DNA of 64,000 bases from Georgenia daeguensis. Its GTDB lineage: Bacteria > Actinomycetota > Actinomycetes > Actinomycetales > Actinomycetaceae. A program made the translations under genes and the position numbers. Under the pieces are notes generated by a model that saw only the letters and a program-made list of their open reading frames with translations, had not been told where the DNA came from and made no database searches. This document shows positions 50,555 to 60,476 of the stretch, piece by piece. How positions within the stretch are numbered: the stretch's first letter is position 1; each line of letters begins with the position of its first letter. The stretch spans positions 230,390-294,389 of the forward strand of contig NZ_BAABBA010000004.1 in assembly GCF_039537705.1 (NCBI RefSeq), read 5' to 3'.

Positions 50555-51753
50555 GCGTCACCGCACCCGCCGGCTTCCGCGCCGCCGGCGTCACCGCCGG
50601 CCTCAAGCCCTCCGGGAAGCCGGACCTCGCGCTCGTCGTCAACGACGGGCCCCACCACGTGGCGGCGGGGGTGTTCACCTCCAACCGCGTCGTGGCCGCA
50701 CCGGTGACGTGGTCGCGGGCGGTGGTCGGGGACGGCACGGCCCACGCCGTCGTCCTCAACTCCGGCGGCGCCAACGCCTGCACAGGCCCCGAGGGCTTCG
50801 CCGACACCCACCGCACCGCCGAGCACGTCGCCGAGGTCCTGGGCGTCTCCGCCGGCGACGTCGTCGTCTGCTCCACCGGCCTGATCGGCGAGCGGCTGAA
50901 CCTGCCCGCCCTGCTCGGGGGCGTGGACGCCGCCGCCGCGGCGCTTGCGGCCGACGGCGGAGGCGCCGCCGCCCGAGCCATCATGACGACCGACACCCAC
51001 CCCAAGGAGGTCCTCGTCACCCGGGGGGCCGCCGGCGCGGCGGGGCCCGACGGCACCTCCGCCGGCGCCTGGTCGGTCGGGGGCATGGCGAAGGGGGCCG
51101 GCATGCTCGCGCCGGGCCTGGCCACCATGCTCTGCGTGCTCACCACCGACGCCGTGGTCGAGGCCGCCGACGCCGACGCCGCCCTGCGCGCAGCGACCGC
51201 GGTGACTTTCGACCGGGTCGACTCCGACGGGTGCATGTCCACCAACGACACCGTCGTCCTCCTCGCCTCCGGCGCCTCCGGCGTCGCGCCCTCCCGCGAC
51301 GAGCTCACCGAGGCGGTCACCGCGGCGTGCGCGGACCTCGCCCGCCAGCTCGTCGCCGACGCCGAGGGCGCCAGCCATGACATCGCCGTCACCGTCACGG
51401 GGGCGAGCACCGAGGAGGCCGCCGTCGCCGTGGCCCGGGCGGTGACCCGCTCGAACCTGTTCAAGGCGGCCGTCTTCGGCAACGACCCCAACTGGGGCCG
51501 GGTGCTCTCCGCCGTCGGCACCGTCCCGGTCGAGGTCGCCCCGTTCGAGGCCGACGCCGTCGACGTGACGATCAACGGCGTCATGGTGTGCCGTGCGGGC
51601 GGCGTGGGGGAGGACCGCTCCCTGGTGGACCTCGCCGCCGCCCGCGAGGTGCGCGTCGACGTCGACCTCCACGCCGGCGCCGCCGCCGCCACGGTCTGGA
51701 CCAACGACCTCACCCACGACTACGTCCACGAGAACAGCGCGTACTCCACATGA
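50551..51753 (+). CDS. argJ: ArgJ, ornithine acetyltransferase (glutamate N-acetyltransferase)
   Basis: Recycles the acetyl group from N-acetylornithine to glutamate. Length is 400 residues. It is made as a proprotein that cleaves itself at KGAGMLAPGLATML, the nucleophile being Thr192. Conserved VVNDGPHHVAAGVFTSNRVVAAPV, NSGGANACTG, STGLIGE, MTTDTHPK, SDGCMSTNDTV and the C-terminal THDYVHENSAYST. Presence of ArgJ means the acetyl-cycle version of arginine synthesis. GTGA overlap with argC and ATGA with argB. Confidence 0.96.
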   Translation: MSVTAPAGFRAAGVTAGLKPSGKPDLALVVNDGPHHVAAGVFTSNRVVAAPVTWSRAVVGDGTAHAVVLNSGGANACTGPEGFADTHRTAEHVAEVLGVSAGDVVVCSTGLIGERLNLPALLGGVDAAAAALAADGGGAAARAIMTTDTHPKEVLVTRGAAGAAGPDGTSAGAWSVGGMAKGAGMLAPGLATMLCVLTTDAVVEAADADAALRAATAVTFDRVDSDGCMSTNDTVVLLASGASGVAPSRDELTEAVTAACADLARQLVADAEGASHDIAVTVTGASTEEAAVAVARAVTRSNLFKAAVFGNDPNWGRVLSAVGTVPVEVAPFEADAVDVTINGVMVCRAGGVGEDRSLVDLAAAREVRVDVDLHAGAAAATVWTNDLTHDYVHENSAYST

Positions 51754-52691
51754 GCGAGCAGACCCCCTCCCCGCAGGTGCCCGCCGACTTCGACACCGAG
51801 GCCGGGCTCTTCGCCCACCAGAAGGCGGAGGTCCTCATCCAGGCGCTGCCCTGGCTGCGGCGCTTCTCCGGCGCCCGCGTCGTCATCAAGTACGGCGGCA
51901 ACGCCATGGTCGACGACCAGCTCAAGCGCGCCTTCGCCGAGGACGTCCTCTTCCTCCACCAGGTGGGGCTGCGGCCCGTGGTCGTCCACGGCGGCGGTCC
52001 CCAGATCTCCTCGATGCTCGACCGGGTCGGCCTGGAGTCCGAGTTCCTCGGCGGGCTGCGCGTGACCACCCCGGACGTCATGGACATCGTGCGGATGGTG
52101 CTCACCGGGCACGTCCAGCGCGAGCTGGTCTCCCTCCTCAACGCCGACGTCGCCCACGCGGTGGGCCTGTCCGGCGAGGACGGCCGCCTCCTGCAAGCGG
52201 TGCGGCGTCCCGCGCTCGTCGACGGCGAGCCGACCGACGTCGGCCTGGTCGGCGACGTCGTCGCGGTCGACCCGCAGGCGGTCGAGGACCTCCTCGACGT
52301 CGGGCGCATCCCGGTGGTCTCCACCGTGGCGATCGACCTCGACGAGCCCACCCAGGTGCTCAACGTCAACGCCGACACCGCCGCCGCCGCCCTCGCCGTG
52401 GCGCTCGGCGCGACGAAGCTCGTGGTGCTCACCGACGTCGAGGGCCTGTACCGCAGCTGGCCGGACCGCTCGTCGCTGATCTCCCACATCGGGGCCGGCG
52501 AGCTCGAGGGCATGCTGGGCTCGCTGCAGTCGGGGATGGTGCCCAAGATGGAGGCCTGCCTCCGCGCCGTGCGCGGCGGGGTCCCCCAGGCGCACGTCAT
52601 CGACGGTCGGCAGCCGCACTCGATGCTGCTGGAGATCTTCACGGCCGAGGGTGTGGGCACCCTCGTGTCGCCCGACGAGGAGGACGCATGA
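51750..52691 (+). CDS. argB: ArgB, N-acetylglutamate kinase
   Basis: Amino-acid kinase, second and usually arginine-inhibited step of the pathway. Length is 313 residues. Motifs: VVIKYGGNAM (residues about 44-53), FLHQVGLRPVVVHGGGPQI, LVSLLNADVAHAVGLSGEDG, NVNADTAAAALAVALGATKLVVLTDVEGLY and SGMVPKMEACLRAV. The extended N-terminal helix (about residues 16-40) is the kind used in arginine-sensitive hexameric enzymes. It overlaps both neighbours by ATGA. Confidence 0.96.
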   Translation: MSEQTPSPQVPADFDTEAGLFAHQKAEVLIQALPWLRRFSGARVVIKYGGNAMVDDQLKRAFAEDVLFLHQVGLRPVVVHGGGPQISSMLDRVGLESEFLGGLRVTTPDVMDIVRMVLTGHVQRELVSLLNADVAHAVGLSGEDGRLLQAVRRPALVDGEPTDVGLVGDVVAVDPQAVEDLLDVGRIPVVSTVAIDLDEPTQVLNVNADTAAAALAVALGATKLVVLTDVEGLYRSWPDRSSLISHIGAGELEGMLGSLQSGMVPKMEACLRAVRGGVPQAHVIDGRQPHSMLLEIFTAEGVGTLVSPDEEDA

Positions 52692-53971
52692 GCGAGCACA
52701 GCACCACAACCGAGCACGACACCACGGAGCACGGCACCACGACCGGGCACGGCACCGCCGGCACCCGGTGGACCGAGCGGTACCGCGGCGCCGTCATGAA
52801 CACCTTCGGCGACCCCCAGCGCGTCCTCGTGCGCGGTGAGGGCGCGTACGTCTGGGACGCCGACGGCAACCGGTACCTCGACCTCCTCGGCGGCATCGCC
52901 GTCAACGCCCTCGGTCACGCCCACCCGGCGCTCGTCGCGGCCGTCGCCGACCAGCTCGGCACGCTCGGCCACGTGTCGAACTTCTTCACCACCCCGGCCC
53001 AGGTCATGCTCGCGGAGCGGCTGCTCGGCCTCGTCAGCCCCGGCGGCGCCCCCGCCGGCTCCCGCGTCTTCCTGGCCAACTCCGGCACCGAGGCGAACGA
53101 GGCCGCCCTCAAGCTCACCCGCCGCCACGGCGGCCCCGCCCGGCCGCGGGTCCTCGCCCTCGAGGGTGCCTTCCACGGCCGGACCATGGGCGCGCTGTCC
53201 CTGACCCACAAGGCCGCCTACCGCGAGCCCTTCGAGCCGCTGCCGGCTGGCGTCGAGTTCCTTCCCTTCGGAGACCTGGCCGCGCTCGAGGCCGCCCTGG
53301 GCGACGACGTCGCCGCGCTGTTCCTCGAGCCGGTCCAGGGCGAGGCGGGCGTCCGTCCCCTCCCGAACGGCTACCTCGCCGCTGCCCGCCGGCTCACCCG
53401 GGAGGCCGGCGCCCTCCTCGTGCTCGACGAGGTCCAGTCCGGCATGGGCCGCACCGGCTCCTGGATGGCGCACCACGCGCTCGACGGCGGGGCCGTCGTC
53501 CCCGACGTCGTCACCCTCGCCAAGGGCCTGGGCGGCGGGATGCCGATCGGCGCCGTCGTCGCGCTCGGCGAGCAGGCCGCCACGCTGCTCAGCCCCGGTC
53601 AGCACGGCACCACGTTCGGCGGCAACCCCGTCGCGGCGGCCGCCGCTCTCGCGGTCATCGACACGATCGAGCGCGAGGGGCTGCTCGCCCACGTCGCGGA
53701 GACCGGAGCGGCGCTGCGTGCCGCGCTCGTGCGCGTGGACGGCGTCGCCGAGGTCCGCGGCTCCGGGCTGCTCCTGGCGGTCCAGCTCGACGCACCGGTC
53801 GCGAAGGGCGCCGCGGCGGCGCTGCTCGAGGCCGGCTTCATCGTCAACCCGGTGCGCGAGGACGCGCTGCGCCTCGCGCCCCCGCTGGTGCTGACGGCCG
53901 AGCAGGCGGACTCGTTCGTCCAGGCGCTCCCCGCCGCGCTCGCCGCTGCACGCCAGGCGGTGTCGCCGTGA
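52688..53971 (+). CDS. argD: ArgD, acetylornithine aminotransferase
   Basis: PLP enzyme of class III, making N-acetylornithine. Length is 427 residues, with an unusual Thr/His-rich tail at the start (residues 1-25, repeated T-T-T-x-H units). Core: MNTFGDPQRVLVRGEGAYVWDADGNRYLDLLGGIAVNALGHAHP, FLANSGTEANEAALKL, FHGRTMGALS, LFLEPVQGEAGV, LDEVQSGMGRTG, the PLP lysine in TLAKGLGGGMPIGA, and HGTTFGGNPVA. Normally followed by argF; here argR follows directly (GTGA overlap). Confidence 0.96.
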   Translation: MSEHSTTTEHDTTEHGTTTGHGTAGTRWTERYRGAVMNTFGDPQRVLVRGEGAYVWDADGNRYLDLLGGIAVNALGHAHPALVAAVADQLGTLGHVSNFFTTPAQVMLAERLLGLVSPGGAPAGSRVFLANSGTEANEAALKLTRRHGGPARPRVLALEGAFHGRTMGALSLTHKAAYREPFEPLPAGVEFLPFGDLAALEAALGDDVAALFLEPVQGEAGVRPLPNGYLAAARRLTREAGALLVLDEVQSGMGRTGSWMAHHALDGGAVVPDVVTLAKGLGGGMPIGAVVALGEQAATLLSPGQHGTTFGGNPVAAAAALAVIDTIEREGLLAHVAETGAALRAALVRVDGVAEVRGSGLLLAVQLDAPVAKGAAAALLEAGFIVNPVREDALRLAPPLVLTAEQADSFVQALPAALAAARQAVSP

Positions 53972-54543
53972 GCGCCGAGGAGATCGCCGCGGACGCGGGG
54001 TCCGTCGTCGCCGCGACGAAGGCGGCCCGCCACGCCACGATCGCGCAGATCCTCGCCCACCAGCCGGTCCGCTCCCAGTCCGAGCTCCGGGAGGCGCTGG
54101 CCGAGCGGGGCGTGCACACCACCCAGGCCACGCTCTCGCGCGACCTCGACGAGCTGCGCGCCCAGAAGGTCCGCGGCCCGGGCGGGGAGCAGATCTACGC
54201 GCTTCCCGCGGAGGGCGGCGCGCGGCTGCCCGTCGGAGCCGAGGAGTCGGAGCAGATCGCGGCCCGGCTGCAGCGGTGGTGCGCGGAGGTGCTCGTCAGC
54301 GCCGACGCCACCGCCAACCAGTTGGTGCTGCGCACGCCGCCCGGCGCCGCCCAGCTGCTGGCGTACGCCATCGACAACTCGGTGCTGCCGGGCGTGCTCG
54401 GCTGCATCGCTGGGGACGACACCGTCCTGGTGATCGTCCGGGACGCCGCGGGCGCCCAGGCCCTGGCCGCCCGGCTGCTCGACCTCGCCACGCGTGGGCG
54501 AACCCGGCCCGGCACCGGACCGGGCTACCCAGACCAGACCTGA
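53968..54543 (+). CDS. argR: ArgR, arginine repressor
   Basis: Arginine-responsive hexameric repressor of the arg genes, 191 residues. N-terminal winged helix (about 20-85: ARHATIAQILAHQPVRSQSELREALAERGVHTTQATLSRDLDELRAQKVRGPGG) and C-terminal oligomerisation/arginine-binding domain (GAAQLLAYAIDNSVLPGVLGCIAGDDTVLVIVRDA). GTG start overlaps argD. Its operon position allows autoregulation; candidate sites lie before argC. A 112-bp gap separates it from argG. Confidence 0.96.
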   Translation: MSAEEIAADAGSVVAATKAARHATIAQILAHQPVRSQSELREALAERGVHTTQATLSRDLDELRAQKVRGPGGEQIYALPAEGGARLPVGAEESEQIAARLQRWCAEVLVSADATANQLVLRTPPGAAQLLAYAIDNSVLPGVLGCIAGDDTVLVIVRDAAGAQALAARLLDLATRGRTRPGTGPGYPDQT

Positions 54544-54655
54544 CCGACCGGGCCCCCGGGGCCTGCCGCTCCAGAAGCACCATGACCGCCGGGCTCCAGC
54601 CCCGCACGACCCGACACACGCGGCACCGCCGTGAGAGATCAACCAGGAGATACCC

Positions 54656-55921
<1,266 letters not shown>

Positions 55922-55932
55922 CGAGGGCGGCG

Positions 55933-55952
55933 GCGGCACCCTCGGGTGCCGC
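55933..55952 (+). terminator. argG terminator hairpin
   Basis: GCGGCACC (55933-55940) pairs perfectly with GGTGCCGC (55945-55952) over a CTCG loop, 11 bp after the argG stop. No U-tract follows. Confidence 0.65.
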
Positions 55953-55997
55953 TGGCGACTCGTCGACTCCGCGGTCGGGCCGCTGCCGGGGACCCCA

Positions 55998-56177
55998 TTG
56001 GTGGCGGAACTCCATCAGGTCCACCCTGACGAAGTGCCGCCGCTGCCTGAGCTAGGCAGCCCAGACCCGCGTCGCGCCGCTTTCGTGGACGCTGTTGGTG
56101 GCGGAACTCCATCAGGTCCACCCTGACGAAGTGCCGCCGCTGCCTGAGCTACGCAGCCCAGACCCGCGTCGCGCCGC
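55998..56177. repeat. 83-bp direct repeat, two copies, each with two hairpins
   Basis: 55998-56080 and 56095-56177 are 83-bp direct repeats with one mismatch, separated by 14 bp. Each holds a stem GGCGGAACT/AGTGCCGCC (one mismatch) with inner TCAGG/CCTGA, and a second hairpin CTGCCT/AGGCAG (perfect in copy 1, one mismatch in copy 2). It lies in the 471-bp gap between convergent argG and the OTC gene. It resembles REP/BIME-type intergenic repeats. Coding potential is poor. Confidence 0.85.
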
Positions 56178-56192
56178 AGGTTGGGACGACGC

Positions 56193-56232
56193 GACGACGG
56201 CGGGCTCACCGGGGGAGGGGCCCGCCGTCGTC
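56193..56232. terminator. 13-bp perfect hairpin between argG and the OTC gene
   Basis: GACGACGGCGGGC (56193-56205) pairs with GCCCGCCGTCGTC (56220-56232), loop 14 nt. It could end transcription from either convergent unit, most likely the arcA-OTC transcript reading leftward. Confidence 0.6.
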
Positions 56233-56300
56233 CCCTGGAGCGGCGTCGCGGGCCGACACCCCTCGTACGGCGACGCCTCCCTCGGCCCGCGCCTGTGCCC

Positions 56301-56368
56301 GGCGTCGAGGTCAGGCCGGCGTTGCGCTCAGCCCGGCGCCGAGGTCAGGCCGGCGATGCGCTCAGCCC
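56301..56368. repeat. Two 34-bp tandem repeats plus degenerate third unit
   Basis: 56301-56334 and 56335-56368 are 34-bp units differing at two positions (core GAGGTCAGGCCGGCG). A decayed third unit extends to about 56400, overlapping the 3' end of the OTC gene at 56393. Confidence 0.8.
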
Positions 56369-56392
56369 GGCGCCGCCAGCCCAGCGTCGCAG

Positions 56393-57409
56393 TCAGCCCA
56401 GCGTGGCGACCAGGACCGCCTTGATGGTGTGCATCCGGTTCTCGGCCTGGTCGAAGACGACCGAGGCCTCCGACTCGAAGACGTCGTCGGTGACCTCGAG
56501 CGCGTCCATGCCGGTGCGCTCGTAGATCTCGCGGCCCACCGTGGTGCCGAGGTCGTGGAAGGCGGGCAGGCAGTGCATGAACCGCACGCCGGGGTTGCCG
56601 GTGGCCGCCAGGAGGCCGGCGTTGACCTGGTAGTCGCGCAGCAGCGCGATGCGCTCGTCCCAGGCCTCCTTCTTCTCGCCCATGGAGACCCAGACGTCGG
56701 TCGAGACGAAGTCCGCGCCCCGCACCCCGGTCGCGACGTCGTCGGTCACGAGCAGCCGGGCGCCGGTGCGGTCGGCGACGGTCTGCGCCTGGGCGACGAC
56801 GGCGGGGTCGGGCTGCAGGCCGAGGGGCGCGACGAGGCGGACGTCCATGCCCAGCAGCGCGCCGGAGACGAGGATCGAGTGGGCGGTGTTGTTGCGGGCG
56901 TCACCGACGTAGGCGTGGACGATCTCCGTCTCGGGCTTGGGCCGGCCGCCCACCGTCGGGGCGTGCTCGCGCATGGTGAGGCCGTCGGCGAGCATCTGGG
57001 TGGGGTGCCACTCGTCGGTGAGGCCGTTGAAGACGGGCACGCCGGAGTACTCCGCGAGGGTCTCGACGTCGGCCTGCCGCGCACCGCGGTACTCGATGCC
57101 GTCGTAGAACCGGCCGAGCACCCGCGCGGTGTCCTTGAACGACTCCTTGTGCCCGATCTGCGAGCCCGACGGGTCCAGGTACGTCACGTGCGCCCCCTGG
57201 TCGTACGCCGCCACCTCGAAGGCGGTACGGGTGCGGGTGGAGGTCTTCTCGAAGATGAGGGCGATGTTCCGCCCCGTCAGGCGGCGTGACTCGGTGCCGG
57301 CCTTCTTCTCGGCCTTGAGCTGTCCGGCCAGGTCCAGCAGGTGGCGCCACTCGTCCCCGGTGAAGTCGAGCTCCTTCAGGAAGCTGCGTCCACGCAGGTC
57401 GATGCTCAC
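56393..57409 (-). CDS. argF: Ornithine carbamoyltransferase, ArcB/ArgF
   Basis: Makes citrulline from ornithine and carbamoyl phosphate, or the reverse in arginine catabolism. Length is 338 residues. Carbamoyl-phosphate site STRTRT (57-62), HPTQ (135-138), ornithine-site SMGEKKEAWDER and HCLP (279-282). The DEWHPTQMLADGLTMREH segment and length fit the ArcB/long ArgF subgroup rather than the shorter actinobacterial ArgF of about 307 residues. GTG 57409 with AGAGG upstream gives SIDLRGRSFLKELDFT. It lies directly downstream of arcA on the same strand, yet is the only OTC in the arg cluster, so it may serve both directions. Confidence 0.93.
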   Translation of the reverse strand: MSIDLRGRSFLKELDFTGDEWRHLLDLAGQLKAEKKAGTESRRLTGRNIALIFEKTSTRTRTAFEVAAYDQGAHVTYLDPSGSQIGHKESFKDTARVLGRFYDGIEYRGARQADVETLAEYSGVPVFNGLTDEWHPTQMLADGLTMREHAPTVGGRPKPETEIVHAYVGDARNNTAHSILVSGALLGMDVRLVAPLGLQPDPAVVAQAQTVADRTGARLLVTDDVATGVRGADFVSTDVWVSMGEKKEAWDERIALLRDYQVNAGLLAATGNPGVRFMHCLPAFHDLGTTVGREIYERTGMDALEVTDDVFESEASVVFDQAENRMHTIKAVLVATLG

Positions 57410-57461
57410 GAGTACCTCTTCTTCGGTCGGGGGCGGGGACGCCCGCCGGCCGGAAGCTCGC

Positions 57462-58814
57462 TCAGACGTCGTCACGGATCGTAGGGCACGTCATGCAGCG
57501 CGGGCCGCCGCGTCCGCGCCCGAGCTCCGCGCCCGGCATCGTCAGCACCTCGACGCCCGCCCGGCGCAGGTGGGTGTTGGAGGTGACCGTGCGGTCGTAC
57601 GTGACGACGACGCCGGGCGCGATCGCCAGGGCGTTGCATCCGTCGTCCCACTGCTCCCGTGCCGCCGAGTGCACGTCCTGCTCGGCGGTGAGGATCCGCA
57701 CGCCGTCGAGGCCGAGCGCGTCGGAGATGGCCTCGTGCATTCGCTCCGGGGGGTGGTCCGCGATCTCCAGGCCGCCGCCCGGCCCGGGGGTGACGGTCCA
57801 GGAGGGGAGCATCCCCAGGCCCTCGTACTTGATGAAGGAGCGTTCGTCGACCATGGTCATGACGGTGTCCAGGTGCATGAAGACGCGCGCCGAGGGCAGG
57901 TTCAGCGCGACGACGCGGTCGGCCGAGCCCGCGGCGAAGAGACGGGTCGCGAGCCGCTCGACGCCCTGGGGCGTGGTGCGCTCGCTCATGCCGACCAGGA
58001 CCGCCCCGCCGCCCAGCACCAGGACGTCGCCGCCCTCAACGGTCGCCACGCCGTCGTCCAGGCCGTCCGACCAGCGGTGGTACTCGCCGCCGGCGAAGCG
58101 CGGGTGCCACCGGTAGATCGCCTCGTAGTTCACGGACTCGCGCATGCGGGCCGCCATCCGCATGGAGTTCACGGCCACGCCGTCGTAGACCCAGGCGGAC
58201 GTGTCCCGGGTGAACAGGTGGTTCGGCAGCGGCGGCAGGACCAGCTCGTCCGTGCCGAGCGTGTGCATCACGAGCGACCGCGGCTCGTCGGTGCGCTCGA
58301 GCAGCTCGCGCTTGGTCAGCCCTCCGATGAGGAGCTCGGCCAGCTCCGCCGCGTCCATGGCCTCGGCGGTCGCCCGGAGCAGGGGACCCGCGGCCGGGCC
58401 GTGCACACGCTCGTCGAAGGCGTGGTCGAGGATGTACGCCCGCGCCTCGGGCACGGCGACGGTCTCGCGCAGCAGGTCACCGAGCTGCAGCACCGCCGCA
58501 CCGGCGCCGGCCAGGAGCGCGCACAGCTCGTCATGCTCCTCCTGGGCGCGGCGCACCCAGATGAGATCGTCGAAGAGGAGCTCGTCCTTGTTCTCCGGCG
58601 TGAGACGCAGCAGCTCCAGGCCGGGGCGGTGGACGATCACTTCGCGCAGCCGGCCGACCTCCGAGCCGACGTACGGCCGGGCGGGCACGTCGGTCCGGGG
58701 CGCGTCGGCCTGCGGCCCGGTGGCGTGCGGCGCGTCGGCCTGAGGCTCGGTGGCGTGCGGCGCGTCGGCGTGGGGCCCGGTGGCGCGCGGTCCCGCGGCG
58801 GTGGTCTCGTCCAT
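57462..58814 (-). CDS. arcA: ArcA, arginine deiminase
   Basis: Hydrolyses arginine to citrulline and ammonia, first step of the ADI energy pathway. Length is 450 residues. Guanidino-group modifying fold: VGRLREVIVHRPGLELLRLTPEN, LPPLPNHLFTRDTSAWVYDGV, WHPRFAGGEYHRWSDG, VFMHLDTVMTMVDE and NALAIAPGVVVTYDRTVTSN. Catalytic Cys440 is in GGPRCMTCP near the C-terminus. ATG 58814 follows GGAGGGAG. Residues about 7-40 are an unusual Ala/His/Pro tail encoded by three 30-bp repeats. arcC and arcD are not nearby. Confidence 0.95.
   Translation of the reverse strand: MDETTAAGPRATGPHADAPHATEPQADAPHATGPQADAPRTDVPARPYVGSEVGRLREVIVHRPGLELLRLTPENKDELLFDDLIWVRRAQEEHDELCALLAGAGAAVLQLGDLLRETVAVPEARAYILDHAFDERVHGPAAGPLLRATAEAMDAAELAELLIGGLTKRELLERTDEPRSLVMHTLGTDELVLPPLPNHLFTRDTSAWVYDGVAVNSMRMAARMRESVNYEAIYRWHPRFAGGEYHRWSDGLDDGVATVEGGDVLVLGGGAVLVGMSERTTPQGVERLATRLFAAGSADRVVALNLPSARVFMHLDTVMTMVDERSFIKYEGLGMLPSWTVTPGPGGGLEIADHPPERMHEAISDALGLDGVRILTAEQDVHSAAREQWDDGCNALAIAPGVVVTYDRTVTSNTHLRRAGVEVLTMPGAELGRGRGGPRCMTCPTIRDDV
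58701..58790 (-). repeat. Three 30-bp tandem repeats in arcA
   Basis: 58701-58730, 58731-58760 and 58761-58790 are imperfect 30-bp repeats encoding ten-residue units (PHATGPQADA, PHATEPQADA, PRATGPHADA) in the N-terminal tail of arginine deiminase. The repeat unit is in frame and so could vary in copy number. Confidence 0.9.
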
Positions 58815-58962
58815 GAGTGCTCCCTCCGTCGCACACGGTCTCACGGATCACGCGAGTCGGGCCCGACCGCGTAGCACCCACCGGCCGCCGAGTGTGCGCG
58901 TCGCCCGCGGCTACGGGGTCACCCAGCGACGGACGGGTGTGCGCGCCGCCCGCTCCGCAGGG

Positions 58963-58975
58963 CAAGATCGGGCCC
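58963..58975 (+). promoter_or_regulatory. argH leaderless promoter
   Basis: CAAGAT (58963-58968) lies 7 bases before ATG 58976, without a Shine-Dalgarno sequence. A 17-bp near-repeat (58892-58908 and 58937-58953, one mismatch) lies upstream in the arcA-argH divergent gap, spaced 45 bp. Confidence 0.5.
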
Positions 58976-60472
58976 ATGGACAACACCGCCGCCGGCCCCG
59001 CCACGCCCGAGAACCACCTCAGCCTGTGGGGCGGCCGATTCGCCGGCGGGCCGGCCGACGCGCTCGCGGCCCTGAGCAAGTCGACGCACTTCGACTGGCG
59101 GCTCGCCAGGTACGACATCGCCGGGTCACGTGCCCACAGCCGTGTGCTGCACGCCGCCGGGTTGCTTGACGCGGGTGAGCTCGACGGCATGCTCGCGGCC
59201 CTCGACAGCCTCGACTCCGACGTCGCCTCCGGCGCCTTCACCGCGGCCGACGACGACGAGGACGTCCACACCGCGCTCGAGCGCGGCCTCATCGAGCGTG
59301 CCGGCGCCCAGCTCGGCGGGAAGCTCCGCGCCGGGCGGTCGCGCAACGACCAGATCGCCACTCTCGTGCGCATGTACCTGCGCGACTCGGCGCGCGAGCT
59401 GGCGGGCGGCGTCCTCGACGTCGTCGACGCCCTCGTCGGCCAGGCAGCCGCGCATCCGGACGCCGTGATGCCCGGGCGCACGCACCTCCAGCACGCGCAG
59501 CCCGTGCTGCTGGCCCACCACCTCCTCGCGCACGCGTGGCCGCTGATGCGCGACGTCCAGCGGTGGGTCGACTGGGACCGCCGCGCGGCGGTCTCGCCGT
59601 ACGGCTCGGGCGCTCTGGCCGGCTCGTCGCTCGGTCTCGACCCCGACGCCGTCGCGGCCGACCTCGGTTTTGACGCCAGCGTGGAGAACTCCATCGACGG
59701 CACGGCCTCGCGCGACGTCGTCGCCGAGTTCGCCTTCGTCGTCGCCATGACCGGGGTGGATCTCTCCCGGCTCAGCGAGGAGGTCATCCTCTGGGCCACG
59801 AAGGAGTTCGGCTTCGTCCGCCTCGACGACGCCTTCTCCACCGGCTCGAGCATCATGCCGCAGAAGAAGAACCCCGACGTCGCCGAGCTCGCCCGCGGCA
59901 AGGCCGGCCGCCTCATCGGCGACCTCGCCGGCCTGCTCGCGACCCTGAAGGGACTCCCGCTGGCCTACAACCGCGACCTGCAGGAGGACAAGGAGCCCGT
60001 CTTCGACGGCGTGGACACCCTCGACCTGCTGCTCCCGGCCGTGGCGGGCATGGTGGCGACGCTGACCTTCGACACCGAGCGCATGGCCGCCCTCGCCCCG
60101 CAGGGCTTCTCTCTCGCCACGGACATCGCCGAGTGGCTCGTCCGCCAGGGCGTCCCCTTCCGTGTCGCCCACGAGGTGGCCGGCGCCTGCGTGCGCACCT
60201 GCGAGGAGCAGGGCAAGGAGCTGTGGGACCTCACCGACGACGAGCTCGCCACGATCAGCGAGCACCTCACGCCGGCGGTCCGCGAGGTCCTGAGCGTCGA
60301 GGGGTCGATCGCCTCCCGCGACGGGCACGGCGGCACGGCTCCCGTCCGGGTCGTCGAGCAGCTCGCCCGGGCCGGCGCGCTCTCGGCGGACCTGCGCCGC
60401 TGGGCCGAGGGCGACCCCGAGGAGGACGCGTCCTCGTCCGAGGACGGCTTGGCGGACGGCCGCGAGGACTGA
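58976..60472 (+). CDS. argH: ArgH, argininosuccinate lyase
   Basis: Last step of arginine synthesis, splitting argininosuccinate to arginine and fumarate. Length is 498 residues. Fumarase/aspartase-superfamily motifs: LWGGRFAGGPADAL, EDVHTALERGLIERAG, RSRNDQIATLVRMYLR, GRTHLQHAQPV and the signature GSSIMPQKKNP (290-300). C-terminal acidic tail. In relatives argH follows argG directly; here the arcA-OTC pair on the other strand separates them by 3 kb and argH has its own promoter. Confidence 0.96.
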   Translation: MDNTAAGPATPENHLSLWGGRFAGGPADALAALSKSTHFDWRLARYDIAGSRAHSRVLHAAGLLDAGELDGMLAALDSLDSDVASGAFTAADDDEDVHTALERGLIERAGAQLGGKLRAGRSRNDQIATLVRMYLRDSARELAGGVLDVVDALVGQAAAHPDAVMPGRTHLQHAQPVLLAHHLLAHAWPLMRDVQRWVDWDRRAAVSPYGSGALAGSSLGLDPDAVAADLGFDASVENSIDGTASRDVVAEFAFVVAMTGVDLSRLSEEVILWATKEFGFVRLDDAFSTGSSIMPQKKNPDVAELARGKAGRLIGDLAGLLATLKGLPLAYNRDLQEDKEPVFDGVDTLDLLLPAVAGMVATLTFDTERMAALAPQGFSLATDIAEWLVRQGVPFRVAHEVAGACVRTCEEQGKELWDLTDDELATISEHLTPAVREVLSVEGSIASRDGHGGTAPVRVVEQLARAGALSADLRRWAEGDPEEDASSSEDGLADGRED

Positions 60473-60476
60473 CTGG

